A stretch of 41,152 bases of DNA, from NCBI GenBank assembly GCA_945898515.1, contig CAMDIH010000015.1, positions 1 through 41,152 on the forward strand. The letters run 5' to 3'. Position numbers and translations under genes: made by a program. Shown one piece after another: positions 28,132 to 38,071 of the stretch. The notes under the pieces are model-generated. The model worked only from the letters and a program-made list of their open reading frames with translations, was not told where the DNA came from and made no database searches. This DNA is from Candidatus Neomicrothrix parvicella RN1. Lineage in GTDB: Bacteria > Actinomycetota > Acidimicrobiia > Acidimicrobiales > VFJN01. Each line of letters starts with the position of its first letter. Position 1 is the first letter of the stretch.

Positions 28132-29340
28132 CTAGAGCCCAAAGGCGGTGTGGAGTTCTTGGACGGCCTGCTCAACCTGTGACTGGCGCACGATGCAGGA
28201 AATCCGAATCGCTGACGTGGAGATCATCTCGATGTTGATGCCGGCGGCGGCGAGAGTCTCGAAGGTGAGGGCGGCCACGCCGGGATTGGACTTCATTCCG
28301 GCCCCTATGAGGCTCACCCGAGCAATGCCCGCATCGCTGCTCACCCCGCTGGCCGAGATCTCCGTCGCCAGGGCCGTGGTGATCGCCTCGCTCTGGGGGA
28401 GGTCGTCGTGCGGCACCGTGAAGGAGATGTCGGTGATCCCGTGCTCCGAGGTGTTCTGCACGATCATGTCGACGTTGACCGCGGCATCGGCGAGGAGCCG
28501 GAACAGGCGGGCGGCGATACCAGGCTGATCGGGCACACCGCTCACGGTGACCTTGGCTTCTGACGTGTCATGCACGACGGCGGAAACGATGGCTTGTTCC
28601 ATGGAGGGCTCCTCCTCTTGCACCCAGGTGCCAGGCTCCCAGGTGAACGCGGATCGGACGTGCAACTTCACGCCCCAGGTACGGGCAAATTCAACGGAGC
28701 GCATCGCCGGCTTCGGGCAGCCTGAGGCGGTCATCTCCAGCATCTCATCGAAACTGATGGTGCTCATCCGCCGCGCACTCGGCACGAGGCGCGGGTCGGC
28801 GGTAAAGACCCCCGGCACATCGGTGTAGAGCTCGCACGAATGCGCGCCCAGCGCATGGGCGAGGGCCACCGCAGTGGTGTCGGAACCACCCCGGCCGAGA
28901 AAGGTGACGTCTCGATCGCTCGACACGCCCTGGGCCCCACCCACCACCGGGGTGCGGCCATCGCGCAGGGCGGCCTGGAGCCGCTCGGGCCGCAGTTCGA
29001 GAATCTTGGCGTTGGTGTGGGTGTTGTCGGTGATGAAGCCCGCCTGGCTTCCTGTGAAACTGTCGGCGGGAATACCGAGGTCGTGGAGGGCCATGCAGAG
29101 CAAGGCGGTGGCCTTGCGCTCGCCGGCGGTGATGAGCATGTCCATTTCCCGGCCGGGTCGCACCTTGGACACCGCTCCGGCGAGGCGGATCAACTCATCG
29201 GTCTCTTTGCCCATGGCGCTCACCACCACCACCACGTCGTCGCCGTGGCGCCTCGTGCGGGCAACATGGTCCGCCACCTCACGGATGCGCTCGGGATCCG
29301 CGACCGACGTCCCGCCGAATTTCTGGACGATCAAGGACAC
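28132..29340 (-). CDS. lysC: Aspartate kinase with ACT domains
   Basis: VQKFGGTSVADPERI, GRGGSDTTAVALAHAL, YTDVPGVFTADPRLVP; tandem ACT region. Confidence 0.95.
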   Translation of the reverse strand: MSLIVQKFGGTSVADPERIREVADHVARTRRHGDDVVVVVSAMGKETDELIRLAGAVSKVRPGREMDMLITAGERKATALLCMALHDLGIPADSFTGSQAGFITDNTHTNAKILELRPERLQAALRDGRTPVVGGAQGVSSDRDVTFLGRGGSDTTAVALAHALGAHSCELYTDVPGVFTADPRLVPSARRMSTISFDEMLEMTASGCPKPAMRSVEFARTWGVKLHVRSAFTWEPGTWVQEEEPSMEQAIVSAVVHDTSEAKVTVSGVPDQPGIAARLFRLLADAAVNVDMIVQNTSEHGITDISFTVPHDDLPQSEAITTALATEISASGVSSDAGIARVSLIGAGMKSNPGVAALTFETLAAAGINIEMISTSAIRISCIVRQSQVEQAVQELHTAFGL

Positions 29341-29372
29341 GGAAAGCGACGTTACCGCTGAGGTGCCGGACC

Positions 29373-29882
29373 TTACGAACTAGTTGGCCCTGGATCGGCC
29401 TCTTCGATCAACGCGCCCCACGTGCGCAGCAGATGGAGGGCATGGTGTTCGGTGACCTTCAGCAGAGCGGACATGGCCCGCAGATCGTCATCGCGGAGCG
29501 ACAATACCTGGCCGCCGTGATCCCCTCGCTGGGCGAGGATGGAGCGGAGGAAGCGAAGCATCGGCTCAGCGTCGGGGTCCGCCGGAAGGGCCTGGAGGTT
29601 GATCATGATCCGGGCGGGGCCAGGGCTCTCCGGGAGGGGTGGCTCGCCCAGCAGATCGGCGGTCGACATGCCGTAGAAACTCGCCATGGCATGGAGCTGA
29701 GTGAGGCTCAGATTACGGGTGCCCTGCTCGTAGGCCTGAAGGGTGGCGGCCGTCCAGCGCCCTGAAGACGATTTCTCCACATCATCAAGGGAAAGATGGC
29801 GGGCATGGCGTATCGCTCGCAACCGCTGCCCGACCTGCGTCGACAAGTCCGCATCATCAGGGTGGGTGTCGTCGGTCGTCAT
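29373..29882 (-). CDS. BldD-like XRE-family regulator with C-terminal c-di-GMP-binding-type domain
   Basis: HTH RLRAIRHARHLSLDDVEKSSSGRWTAATLQAYEQGTRNLSL; C-terminal RGDHGGQVLSLRDDD matches RxD-X8-RxxD. Confidence 0.85.
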   Translation of the reverse strand: MTTDDTHPDDADLSTQVGQRLRAIRHARHLSLDDVEKSSSGRWTAATLQAYEQGTRNLSLTQLHAMASFYGMSTADLLGEPPLPESPGPARIMINLQALPADPDAEPMLRFLRSILAQRGDHGGQVLSLRDDDLRAMSALLKVTEHHALHLLRTWGALIEEADPGPTSS

Positions 29883-30005
29883 GCAGGCACTCCCTGGCCG
29901 CCGCCTCCCATGGAGGTGGACTCTACGCGATAACCGCCGCCCCGGGTTCGCCCGGCGCGCCGCCGAAATCCAAGGGCTGGCGGACTGGCACTAAGGTTTT
30001 CTCTT

Positions 30006-30797
30006 ATGCCGAGCGAGAAAAGACAGCGACAAGACGAGGGGCGCCTCGAGCGCCTAGAGGCCGAGCGGGCCGCCACGAGCCGATCGCACCGCTCCCGCCA
30101 GTTGCGAGTGGTGGGTGGGCTCGTGGGGGCCGTGTTGTTGGCGGCCCTGGCGGTCTCGGTGCTCTCGAAAGATGACCCGCCCACCGATACCACCGCCACC
30201 ACGACCCCCCCGAGCGGAGGTGACCCGGCGATCGGCGATACCGCCTGTCCGCCGGCTGATGGCAGTGGTGAGCGCACCACCTCCTTCACCTCCGGTCCGG
30301 TTTCTTGCATTGATGCCACCAAGACCTACACCGCCCAGGTGGTCACTTCGGCGGGCGACTTCACCATCGAACTGGATCCGAGCAAGGCGCCGAAAGCCGT
30401 GAACAACTTCGTGTTCCTGGCCCGGAACCACTACTACGACGGCGTGTCCTTCCACCGGATCATCCCGGGCTTCGTGGTGCAAGGAGGGGATGCCACCGGC
30501 GAGCCGCCGGGTACGGGCGGTCCTGGGTACAGCTTTGCCGACGAACTGCCCACGGACGGTCCGCCGTACTACAAGGTGGGTTCTCTGGCGATGGCGAACT
30601 CAGGACCGGACACCAACGGAAGTCAGTTCTACATCGTCACCGGCGAGCAGGGAGTGAACCTTCCGGCGCAGTACTCCCTGTTTGGAGCGGTCACCGAAGG
30701 CCTCGACGTGGTGAAGTCGATTGAAGCCACCGGGACGGCGGACGGCACACCGAGCAGTTCGACCACCATCACCTCGGTCACTATTACCGAGTCCTAG
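30006..30797 (+). CDS. Membrane-anchored cyclophilin-type peptidyl-prolyl isomerase
   Basis: N-terminal TM; NNFVFLARNHYYDGVSFHRIIPGFVVQGGD...MANSGPDTNGSQFYIV. Confidence 0.94.
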   Translation: MPSEKRQRQDEGRLERLEAERAATSRSHRSRQLRVVGGLVGAVLLAALAVSVLSKDDPPTDTTATTTPPSGGDPAIGDTACPPADGSGERTTSFTSGPVSCIDATKTYTAQVVTSAGDFTIELDPSKAPKAVNNFVFLARNHYYDGVSFHRIIPGFVVQGGDATGEPPGTGGPGYSFADELPTDGPPYYKVGSLAMANSGPDTNGSQFYIVTGEQGVNLPAQYSLFGAVTEGLDVVKSIEATGTADGTPSSSTTITSVTITES

Positions 30798-30828
30798 CCC
30801 GCCGCCGAGAGGCCCGGGGGGGCGCGCC

Positions 30829-31491
30829 CTAGGGGAGAACGGAGAGGTCGGCGGGCAGTCCGTCCACGAATACCGTCACCCGGCCTGCCCCCGCCGCCTG
30901 CCAGGTGCCATCGCCATGGCGCAGCAAGGCCGTGCGACCGTCGATTCCCACGATCGGCAGGCCCTGGGGGGCGATGTTGAGCGTGCGCTTTTCCTTGTCG
31001 TGGCTCCAGGTGTCGTGGTGGGGAATGAGAGCCATGCGCTCCTGCAGGCCGAGGCCGAGTGTGAGAGCCCCGCCGCGGGGGTCCACCATCGGATCGCAAA
31101 GCACCATGGCCCCGGATCCCGAGCCAGCCAGCACCGCTCCGTCACGCCAGGCGGCCACGATTGCGTCCCATACCGGTGAGTCTTTCAGCACCGACCGGAG
31201 GTGCATCGGGGAGCCGTCGGCCAAGTAGATGAACCGGGCCTCGGCGAGGCGGCCGATATGGGTTGGCGCGAGCGCATCAGGTCGCGTCAGTACCGGCAGT
31301 GACCCTACGGTGGCACCCAGCGAAGCGAACCACGCCCCGGCAGTCTGAATGGCCCGTTCGGGATGTTCATAGGCCGCCGCAGTGGCCAGCACCACCACGT
31401 GGGTGCCTCCGCTGGCCACGAGGAGGTCCTGATCGAAACTGCAGCCCGGACGCCACTCGTCACCACCAACGAGGGCAAGGGTTCCCGGCAT
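30829..31491 (-). CDS. Peptidase S51 / type 1 glutamine-amidotransferase-like protein
   Basis: LALVGGDEW...LAEARFIYLADGSPMHLRSVL...AVLAGSGSGAMVLCD. Confidence 0.75.
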   Translation of the reverse strand: MPGTLALVGGDEWRPGCSFDQDLLVASGGTHVVVLATAAAYEHPERAIQTAGAWFASLGATVGSLPVLTRPDALAPTHIGRLAEARFIYLADGSPMHLRSVLKDSPVWDAIVAAWRDGAVLAGSGSGAMVLCDPMVDPRGGALTLGLGLQERMALIPHHDTWSHDKEKRTLNIAPQGLPIVGIDGRTALLRHGDGTWQAAGAGRVTVFVDGLPADLSVLP

Positions 31492-31558
31492 AGCGCACAG
31501 GCTATGCGGGGCGAGCCTTCTGGACCGCACTCGTGGTCCATCGGTAGCGTCGGACTCT

Positions 31559-32416
31559 ATGAGCATCTCCAAGCTAGGGATCGTCGGGTCGGGAATCATG
31601 GGGTCGGGAATTGCCGAGGTGGCCGCCAAGGCGGACATCGAGGTGGTGCTCCGTTCTCGTCAGCGGGCCAGTGCCGATGCCATGGTGGCGGGGCTCGCCA
31701 AGTCGCTGGCCAAGCAGGTGGAGCGGGGCAAACTAGACGAAGCCGTCGCCGCCGAAATCAGTGCCCGCGTGAGCGCCACCGATGACCTCCAGGACCTCCA
31801 GGACTGCGACCTGGTATTGGAGTCGGTGGTGGAAGATCTCGCCGTCAAGAAGGACTTGTTCGCCAGCCTCGACAAGATCGTGAAGCCCGGTGCCATCCTG
31901 GCCACCAACACCTCCACCCTGCCGGTAGTGGAGTTGGCAATGGCCACCGAGCGTCCCGACCTCGTGGTGGGCATCCACTTCTTCAACCCCGCTCCCCTGA
32001 TGAGCCTCGTGGAGGTCATCGCTCCGCTCACCGCCAGCGAGGCCACCGTGGCCACCGCAAAGGCATTCGCGGCTGGCTGTGGGAAAGACGTCGTGGAGGT
32101 GAAGGATCGCGCCGGGTTCATCGTGAACGCGCTGCTTTTCCCTTATCTGAACAACGCCGTGCGGATGCTGGAGTTGGGTACGGCCAGTCGCGACGACATC
32201 GACACCGCCATGAAGGGTGGCTGCAACTTCCCGATGGGCCCGCTGGCCCTCCTCGACCTCGTCGGCCTCGACACCTCGTTGTCGATTCTCGATGCCCTCT
32301 ACGATGAGTTTCGCGATCCGAACTATGCGGCTTTGCCGCGATTGCGTCGGATGGTGGCGGCGGGCCAACTCGGCCGGAAATCGGGCTCTGGCTTCTACGA
32401 TTACGCCAAGAAGTAG
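31559..32416 (+). CDS. 3-hydroxyacyl/3-hydroxybutyryl-CoA dehydrogenase
   Basis: LGIVGSGIMGSGIAEVAA; ATNTSTLPV; GIHFFNPAPLMSLVEVI; KDRAGFIVNALLFPYLNNAV. Confidence 0.95.
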   Translation: MSISKLGIVGSGIMGSGIAEVAAKADIEVVLRSRQRASADAMVAGLAKSLAKQVERGKLDEAVAAEISARVSATDDLQDLQDCDLVLESVVEDLAVKKDLFASLDKIVKPGAILATNTSTLPVVELAMATERPDLVVGIHFFNPAPLMSLVEVIAPLTASEATVATAKAFAAGCGKDVVEVKDRAGFIVNALLFPYLNNAVRMLELGTASRDDIDTAMKGGCNFPMGPLALLDLVGLDTSLSILDALYDEFRDPNYAALPRLRRMVAAGQLGRKSGSGFYDYAKK

Positions 32417-32430
32417 GAGGACGCCACCCC

Positions 32431-33204
32431 ATGACTGCATCTGAACTGTTCGACATCGCTGGCAAACGAGCGGTGGTCACCGGTGGTGGCAGTGGCATCG
32501 GCACGATGATCGCCTCGGGGTTGGTAGAGGCAGGGGTGAGCGTGATCATCGCCTCTCGCAAAGAGGATTCCCTCAAAGAGGTCACCGAGGCGCTCGCCGA
32601 GCGGGGCGATTGCTCCTACATCGTGGCCGACCTCTCGACCGAAGGGGGCTGCGAGGGCCTCGGCGCGGCGGTGGCGGAGCGTTGGGACTCGCTCGACATC
32701 CTCGTGAACAATGCGGGCGCCAACTGGGGGGCTCCGCTGGCCGAACAGAACAGCGCCTCCTGGCACCGAGTGCTCGATGTGAACGTGGAAGGCGTATTTC
32801 ACACCACGAAGTTCCTTCTGCCTCTCCTGCAGGCCGCCGGCCGTGACGACGATCCGGCCCGGATCATCAACATCGGGTCGATCGACGGCATCCAGGTGCC
32901 TGGCTTCGAGACCTACGCCTACTCCGCCTCCAAGGCGGCGGTGCACCAACTCACCCGGCACTTGGCCAAACATCTGGCCCCCCAGATCACCGTGAACGCC
33001 ATCGCGCCGGGGCCATTTCAGTCGCGGATGATGAAGGCCACCCTGGCCGCCGCCGGCGATGGCATGGCGAAGATGGTGCCGTTGCGACGGATCGGGCAGC
33101 CACAGGACATGGCCGGTCCGGCCATTTTCCTCTGCTCGAAAGCCGGGGCGTATCTCACCGGCGCCATCATCCCGGTAGACGGCGGCATCGCCACCACCAA
33201 GTAG
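32431..33204 (+). CDS. SDR family oxidoreductase
   Basis: VVTGGGSGIGTMIA, NNAGANWG, YSASKAAV. Confidence 0.95.
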   Translation: MTASELFDIAGKRAVVTGGGSGIGTMIASGLVEAGVSVIIASRKEDSLKEVTEALAERGDCSYIVADLSTEGGCEGLGAAVAERWDSLDILVNNAGANWGAPLAEQNSASWHRVLDVNVEGVFHTTKFLLPLLQAAGRDDDPARIINIGSIDGIQVPGFETYAYSASKAAVHQLTRHLAKHLAPQITVNAIAPGPFQSRMMKATLAAAGDGMAKMVPLRRIGQPQDMAGPAIFLCSKAGAYLTGAIIPVDGGIATTK

Positions 33205-33210
33205 ATAGCG

Positions 33211-33879
33211 GTGCCGCTGGAGCCTGCTCCCACGCCCTGGAAGTTTCCTCCGGCCACCGACGCCGACGACGACGGTGTGGCCGGAGTGGGGGCCGACCTC
33301 GAACCGGGCACGCTGCTGCATGCCTATCGGCATGGGCTCTTTCCGATGCCGCTCGGCCGTGACGGACCGATGGGCTGGTGGTCGCCTGATCCACGCGGGG
33401 TGCTGCCTCTCGATGGTCTCGTGGTGAGTCGCTCGCTGGAGCGTTCACGCGCCCGCTATGAAGTGCGGGTGGATACGGCCTTTGCCGACGTGGTGGAGGC
33501 CTGCCGCGATTCGCGACGACCGGGGGGATGGATCAGCCCTGAGATTCACTCGGCCTACCAACGGCTTCACGATCTGGGCTGGGCCCACAGCATCGAGGCC
33601 TGGGACGATGAGGGTCTGGCCGGCGGTCTCTACGGGGTGGCGGTGAACGGTTTGTTTGCCGGGGAGTCGATGTTTCACCGGCGGGTCGATGCCTCCAAAG
33701 TGGCGTTGGTGGGCCTGGTGGATCTCTTGCGCCAGGATGGCGAACCCGCCCGCCTCCTCGACGTGCAGTGGGCCACCGACCATCTGATGCGGCTGGGGGC
33801 GGTGGGAATCCCCCGTTGGGACTACCTCGGTCGCCTCCGCCGCGCCTTGCGGGTAGGGCCGGCCCCGGCCCTGAGATGA
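33211..33879 (+). CDS. aat: Leucyl/phenylalanyl-tRNA--protein transferase
   Basis: HGLFPMPLGRDGPMGWWSPDPRGVLPLDGLVVSRSLERS; GGLYGVAVNGLFAGESMFHRRVDASKVAL; GTG start. Confidence 0.93.
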   Translation: MPLEPAPTPWKFPPATDADDDGVAGVGADLEPGTLLHAYRHGLFPMPLGRDGPMGWWSPDPRGVLPLDGLVVSRSLERSRARYEVRVDTAFADVVEACRDSRRPGGWISPEIHSAYQRLHDLGWAHSIEAWDDEGLAGGLYGVAVNGLFAGESMFHRRVDASKVALVGLVDLLRQDGEPARLLDVQWATDHLMRLGAVGIPRWDYLGRLRRALRVGPAPALR

Positions 33880-33894
33880 GCCCTCGGCCGGGGC
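33862..33894. terminator. GC-rich hairpin straddling the aat stop codon
   Basis: Arms GCCCCGGCC (33862-33870) / GGCCGGGGC (33886-33894); aat TGA lies in the loop. Confidence 0.4.
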
Positions 33895-33949
33895 ATGCCC
33901 GCCGGCGATCGGGTCATGGGGTTTGTCGCCCTGATCGGGGCGGGGGATC

Positions 33950-35923
33950 ATGGAACCCATGACGCCCACCCACCTGGAGCAACCGGATCGTCCCTGGATG
34001 ATTCGCACGTACTCGGGTCACTCCACCGCCAAGGCCAGCAATGAGTTGTATCGCTCCAACCTGGCCAAGGGGCAGACGGGTCTGTCGATCGCGTTCGACC
34101 TCCCCACCCAGACCGGTTACGACCCCGACCATGTCCTGGCCAAGGGCGAGGTGGGCAAGGTGGGCGTTCCGGTCGTGCACCTGGGCCACATGGGCGAACT
34201 GCTCGACGGCATCCCTCAGGGCGAGATGAACACCTCCATGACCATCAACGCGCCGGCCGCGTGGCTGCTGGGGCTGTACGTAGCCAACGCCGAGAATCAC
34301 GGCGTGGCCAGTGAAGAACTTCGCGGCACGACACAGAACGACATCGTCAAGGAGTACCTCTCCCGGGGCACCTACATTTTTCCGCCGCTGCCGTCGCGTC
34401 GGCTCATCGTGGACATGATCGCGTTCTGTGCCGAGCGGGTGCCGCGATGGAACCCGATGAACGTGTGCAGTTATCACCTGCAGGAGGCGGGAGCGACTCC
34501 GGTGCAGGAACTGGCCTACTCGTTGGCCACCGCCATCGGGGTGCTCGACGCCGTGCGGGAATCTGGTCAGGTTGAGCCAGAGGCGTTCCCGCAGGTGTTT
34601 GCCACCATCAGTTTCTTCGTGAACAGCGGCATCCGCTTCGTGGAGGAGACGGCCAAGATGCGGGCGTTCACCCAACTCTGGGATCGCATCGGTCTCGAGC
34701 GCTACGGCGTCACCGATCCCAAGGCCCGACGGTTCCGCTACGGCGTGCAGGTGAACAGCCTCGGCCTCACTGAGGCCCAACCCGAGAATAACGTGCAGCG
34801 CATCGTCCTCGAAATGTTGGGAGTGACCTTGTCGCGCGGGGCGCGGGCGCGTTCGGTGCAGTTGCCGGCCTGGAACGAAGCCCTCGGTCTGCCCCGGCCG
34901 TGGGACCAGCAGTGGGCGTTGCGTATGCAGCAGGTCCTCGCCTACGAGACCGACCTCCTCGAGTATCCGGATCTATTCGAGGGGTCGGTGGTGGTCGAGG
35001 CTCTCACGGCGGAATTAGCCGAAGCCGCCTGGGCCGAGTTGCAGGAGGTACTCGACCTGGGGGGCGCCTTCGGAGCGATCGAACAACTCAAGGGGCGGCT
35101 GGTCACCAGCCATGCCGAGCGCTTGCGCAAGATCGAGTCGGGTGATCTCACCGTGGTGGGCGTCAACCGCTTCACCGAAGCCATGCCGTCTCCGCTGGCT
35201 GGGGAGGGGTCCATTCTCAGGGTCGATCCCGACGTTGAGGCCCTCACGGTGGCGGGAGTGGTGCAGTGGCGGGCCCAACGAGACCACGATGCGGTGCAGC
35301 GGGCGCTCGACGAACTGCGGCGGGTGGCGATGTCGACGGAGAATGTGATGCCCGCCACCATTGATCTCGCCCACGTTGGGGGCACGACCGGGGAGTGGGC
35401 GGGCGTGCTGCGCGAAGTGTTCGGAGAGTACCGAGCCCCCACCGGAGTGGCCGCCGCCGCTGGGGCGGCGGGAGGCAGCGACGGTCTTCGGGCCCTGGCC
35501 GAACGGGTGAAGGCCCTGCCGGGAGGACCCCCCCGGCTTCTCGTGGCCAAGCCGGGTCTGGATGGACACAGCAACGGTGCCGAACAGATCGCCGTGGCGG
35601 CCCGTGACGCCGGCCTCGAGGTGATCTATCAGGGGATTCGGCTCACCCCCGAACAGATCGCGTCGGTAGCGCTCGACGAGGATGTGGATGTGATCGGCCT
35701 CTCCATCCTCTCGGGCAGTCATCTCGACTTGGTGCCCGAGGTGGTGCGTCTCTGTCGCCAACGGGGGGTGACGGCGCCCGTGGTGGCCGGCGGGATCATC
35801 CCGGAGGAGGATCGGCCGCGCCTGCTGGCGGCGGATCTCGCGGCGGTCTACACCCCGAAGGACTTCAACCTCACCACCATCATGGGTGAGATCGTGGATC
35901 TCGCGGTGGCTCACCGGGGCTGA
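33950..35923 (+). CDS. B12-dependent acyl-CoA mutase, ethylmalonyl-CoA mutase (MeaA/Ecm)-like
   Basis: IRTYSGHSTAKASNELYRSNLAKGQTGLSIAFDLPTQTGYDPDH; C-terminal B12 motif DGHSNGAEQ. Confidence 0.88.
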   Translation: MEPMTPTHLEQPDRPWMIRTYSGHSTAKASNELYRSNLAKGQTGLSIAFDLPTQTGYDPDHVLAKGEVGKVGVPVVHLGHMGELLDGIPQGEMNTSMTINAPAAWLLGLYVANAENHGVASEELRGTTQNDIVKEYLSRGTYIFPPLPSRRLIVDMIAFCAERVPRWNPMNVCSYHLQEAGATPVQELAYSLATAIGVLDAVRESGQVEPEAFPQVFATISFFVNSGIRFVEETAKMRAFTQLWDRIGLERYGVTDPKARRFRYGVQVNSLGLTEAQPENNVQRIVLEMLGVTLSRGARARSVQLPAWNEALGLPRPWDQQWALRMQQVLAYETDLLEYPDLFEGSVVVEALTAELAEAAWAELQEVLDLGGAFGAIEQLKGRLVTSHAERLRKIESGDLTVVGVNRFTEAMPSPLAGEGSILRVDPDVEALTVAGVVQWRAQRDHDAVQRALDELRRVAMSTENVMPATIDLAHVGGTTGEWAGVLREVFGEYRAPTGVAAAAGAAGGSDGLRALAERVKALPGGPPRLLVAKPGLDGHSNGAEQIAVAARDAGLEVIYQGIRLTPEQIASVALDEDVDVIGLSILSGSHLDLVPEVVRLCRQRGVTAPVVAGGIIPEEDRPRLLAADLAAVYTPKDFNLTTIMGEIVDLAVAHRG

Positions 35924-37056
35924 CCGAGCCGCCCGTTTCCTGGGGCTCCGGGGGGAAGGGCCCACTGGGGTTCGTCGGCCCCGAGGGCGCGACCGGGCCA
36001 GCGGATGTGCCCGGGGGTGGCGGAGAGGTGGGCCACGAGGCCCTGCATGGGTACGCCGTCGACCGTGACAATGGATTGGCGCGCCGCGAAGTGCGGGTCG
36101 TTGGCGATGTCGGCCATGTCATGGACGGGGGCGGCGGCGGCCTCGGCATCGTCGAAGGCGGCCAGTACCTCGTGGCGGGGACGGGTGGCACAGAACGCGG
36201 TCAGGCAGGCATCGATCTCCTCGCGGGCAGCAATCCGTCCGTTGAAGGTCTGCAGGTCGGTGCGGTCGCCCAAGCCGATGAGGGCCATGACCCGCGCCGC
36301 CACCGACTCGGCCGAGGTGGACACCGCGATCCAATGTCCATCACCACAACGCCATGTGCCGCGGGGAACCGAGTACGGGATACCCGAGCCCAATCGGGGC
36401 TGCAGATAGCCCGAGGTGGCATAGGCGCCCGGCAGGGGGCCCATGCACTGGAACAGCGACTCCAGCAGGTTCACATCAACCACCTGGCCCACCCCGGACC
36501 ACAGCGCGGTCATGGTGGCAAAGGCGCCCACCAGGGCGGTGATCTCGTCGGTGAGGGCGATGGGGGGCAGCAGGGGGCCTCCGTCGGGTTCCCCGTTGAG
36601 GGCGGCGAAGCCCGACAGGGCCTCGGCGATGGTGGCGAAGCCGGCTCGGTGGGCGTAGGGACCGTCCTGTCCAAATCCGGTGACTCGTAGGATCACCAAG
36701 GCAGGGTTGCGGGCGAGGAGTACGTCGGGGCCGAGCCCGAGTCGTTCGAGCGTGCCCGGCCGAAAGTTTTCCACGAGGACATGGCCGTCTTCGACCAGGC
36801 GCAGGATGGTGGCCCGGCCTTCCGCCGTTTTGATATCCACCACCGCGCAGCGTTTGTTGCGGGACACCATCTTCCAATACAACGAGGTGCCATCGGCGGG
36901 GTGCGGGAGCCCCATGTTGCGAGTGGTGTCGCCACTGCCGGGGCGTTCGATCTTGAGGACGTCAGCCCCATAGTCGGCGAGGTAGCGGGCGGCGCCGGGT
37001 GCGGCGATCACCGTGGCGAGATCGAGCACGCGGATCCCCGCGAGGGGACCGCTCAT
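35911..37056 (-). CDS. Family III (CaiB/BaiF) CoA transferase
   Basis: LAGIRVLDLATVIAAPGAARYLADYGADVLKIERPGSGDTTR...SRNKRCAVVDIKTAEGR. Confidence 0.93.
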   Translation of the reverse strand: MSGPLAGIRVLDLATVIAAPGAARYLADYGADVLKIERPGSGDTTRNMGLPHPADGTSLYWKMVSRNKRCAVVDIKTAEGRATILRLVEDGHVLVENFRPGTLERLGLGPDVLLARNPALVILRVTGFGQDGPYAHRAGFATIAEALSGFAALNGEPDGGPLLPPIALTDEITALVGAFATMTALWSGVGQVVDVNLLESLFQCMGPLPGAYATSGYLQPRLGSGIPYSVPRGTWRCGDGHWIAVSTSAESVAARVMALIGLGDRTDLQTFNGRIAAREEIDACLTAFCATRPRHEVLAAFDDAEAAAAPVHDMADIANDPHFAARQSIVTVDGVPMQGLVAHLSATPGHIRWPGRALGADEPQWALPPGAPGNGRLGQPR

Positions 37057-37063
37057 CCCGGCA

Positions 37064-38071
37064 TCATCGGGTGGTAACGGCCATGGCAAAACAGCGATCC
37101 CGGAGGTGGCCGAGGGCGTAGTCGGCGTAGGCCCCGCCGTACATGTGCCGAGTTTGCTCGGTCCACGCCAGGGCCTCAGGGCTGGAGATCCGGCGGTGCA
37201 CCTGAAGGATGCCGCCCTCGAACACGCGATATTCGGCCCAGGTGCCGGGGTAGTCCTTGACGCAGGCCACCTCGGCCCAGGGCCGGTCGCCGGTGATGGA
37301 TATTCGGCGCACCCGATTTCGATGGGTGTGGCCGGCGAAGTAGCCGAGGATGCCGGGATGGCGAGCCACGGTGGCCACGAGTTGTTCGGAGGGGTCGGGG
37401 AGGATTCCAAAATAGCTTTCCGGTCGCGCCGCGCTATCGGGGTTCCACACGTGGTGGTGGCCGAACACGAGCACCGGTCGGTCGGCGCTACCGGCGAGAT
37501 CGTCTAGCCAGGCCAGTTGCGACGACGTGACCCGTCCCGGGGTGCGGCCGGGATCGGTGGTGTCGAGGACAGCGACGGTGACGCCCGGCAGGTCGACCCG
37601 CTGGGTGGCGGTGGCGGCGTACTGGCCGCCGTAGTAGCCGTCGTGGTTGCCGCGGACGTGCACCAGTCTTTCGCCGAAGGCCGGCTCGTAGGCCGCCCGG
37701 AAGGCGGCGTATTCCTCCAGCGTGCCCCGGGCGGTGAGGTCGCCCTTCACGATCACGAGATCGGGGTCGAGGCCCTTCATCTCCGCTATGGCGGCGCGAT
37801 TCATCACCTCGGGATACGGATCAGCCCCCGGTTCAGAACTGAAGACCGGTCCCATGTCGAATCCCTCGATCACCCCGCAGGTGGTCTCCCCGAAGTGAAC
37901 ATCGTTGACGGTGGTAATGGTGGCGAGGCGCTCGCCAAGGCGCGGCAGGGTGCGAAAGGCGAACCCGTCGATCTGATGATCGGTATCAGGAGCGAGGCCG
38001 TCGAACACCCGCGTCTCGGTGCCGTCATGGATCACGGCCTCGTCGTCGGCCACGGTGGTGAGTTCGGCCAT
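37064..38071 (-). CDS. Calcineurin-like metallophosphoesterase
   Basis: TVNDVHFGE, VIVKGDLTA, VRGNHDGYY, VFGHHHVW, YFAGHTHRNR. Confidence 0.92.
   Translation of the reverse strand: MAELTTVADDEAVIHDGTETRVFDGLAPDTDHQIDGFAFRTLPRLGERLATITTVNDVHFGETTCGVIEGFDMGPVFSSEPGADPYPEVMNRAAIAEMKGLDPDLVIVKGDLTARGTLEEYAAFRAAYEPAFGERLVHVRGNHDGYYGGQYAATATQRVDLPGVTVAVLDTTDPGRTPGRVTSSQLAWLDDLAGSADRPVLVFGHHHVWNPDSAARPESYFGILPDPSEQLVATVARHPGILGYFAGHTHRNRVRRISITGDRPWAEVACVKDYPGTWAEYRVFEGGILQVHRRISSPEALAWTEQTRHMYGGAYADYALGHLRDRCFAMAVTTR

Noticed and set aside
32401-33333. 310-aa minus-strand ORF across the SDR gene
   Set aside because: Antisense to a clear SDR with all family motifs; no coding evidence of its own.
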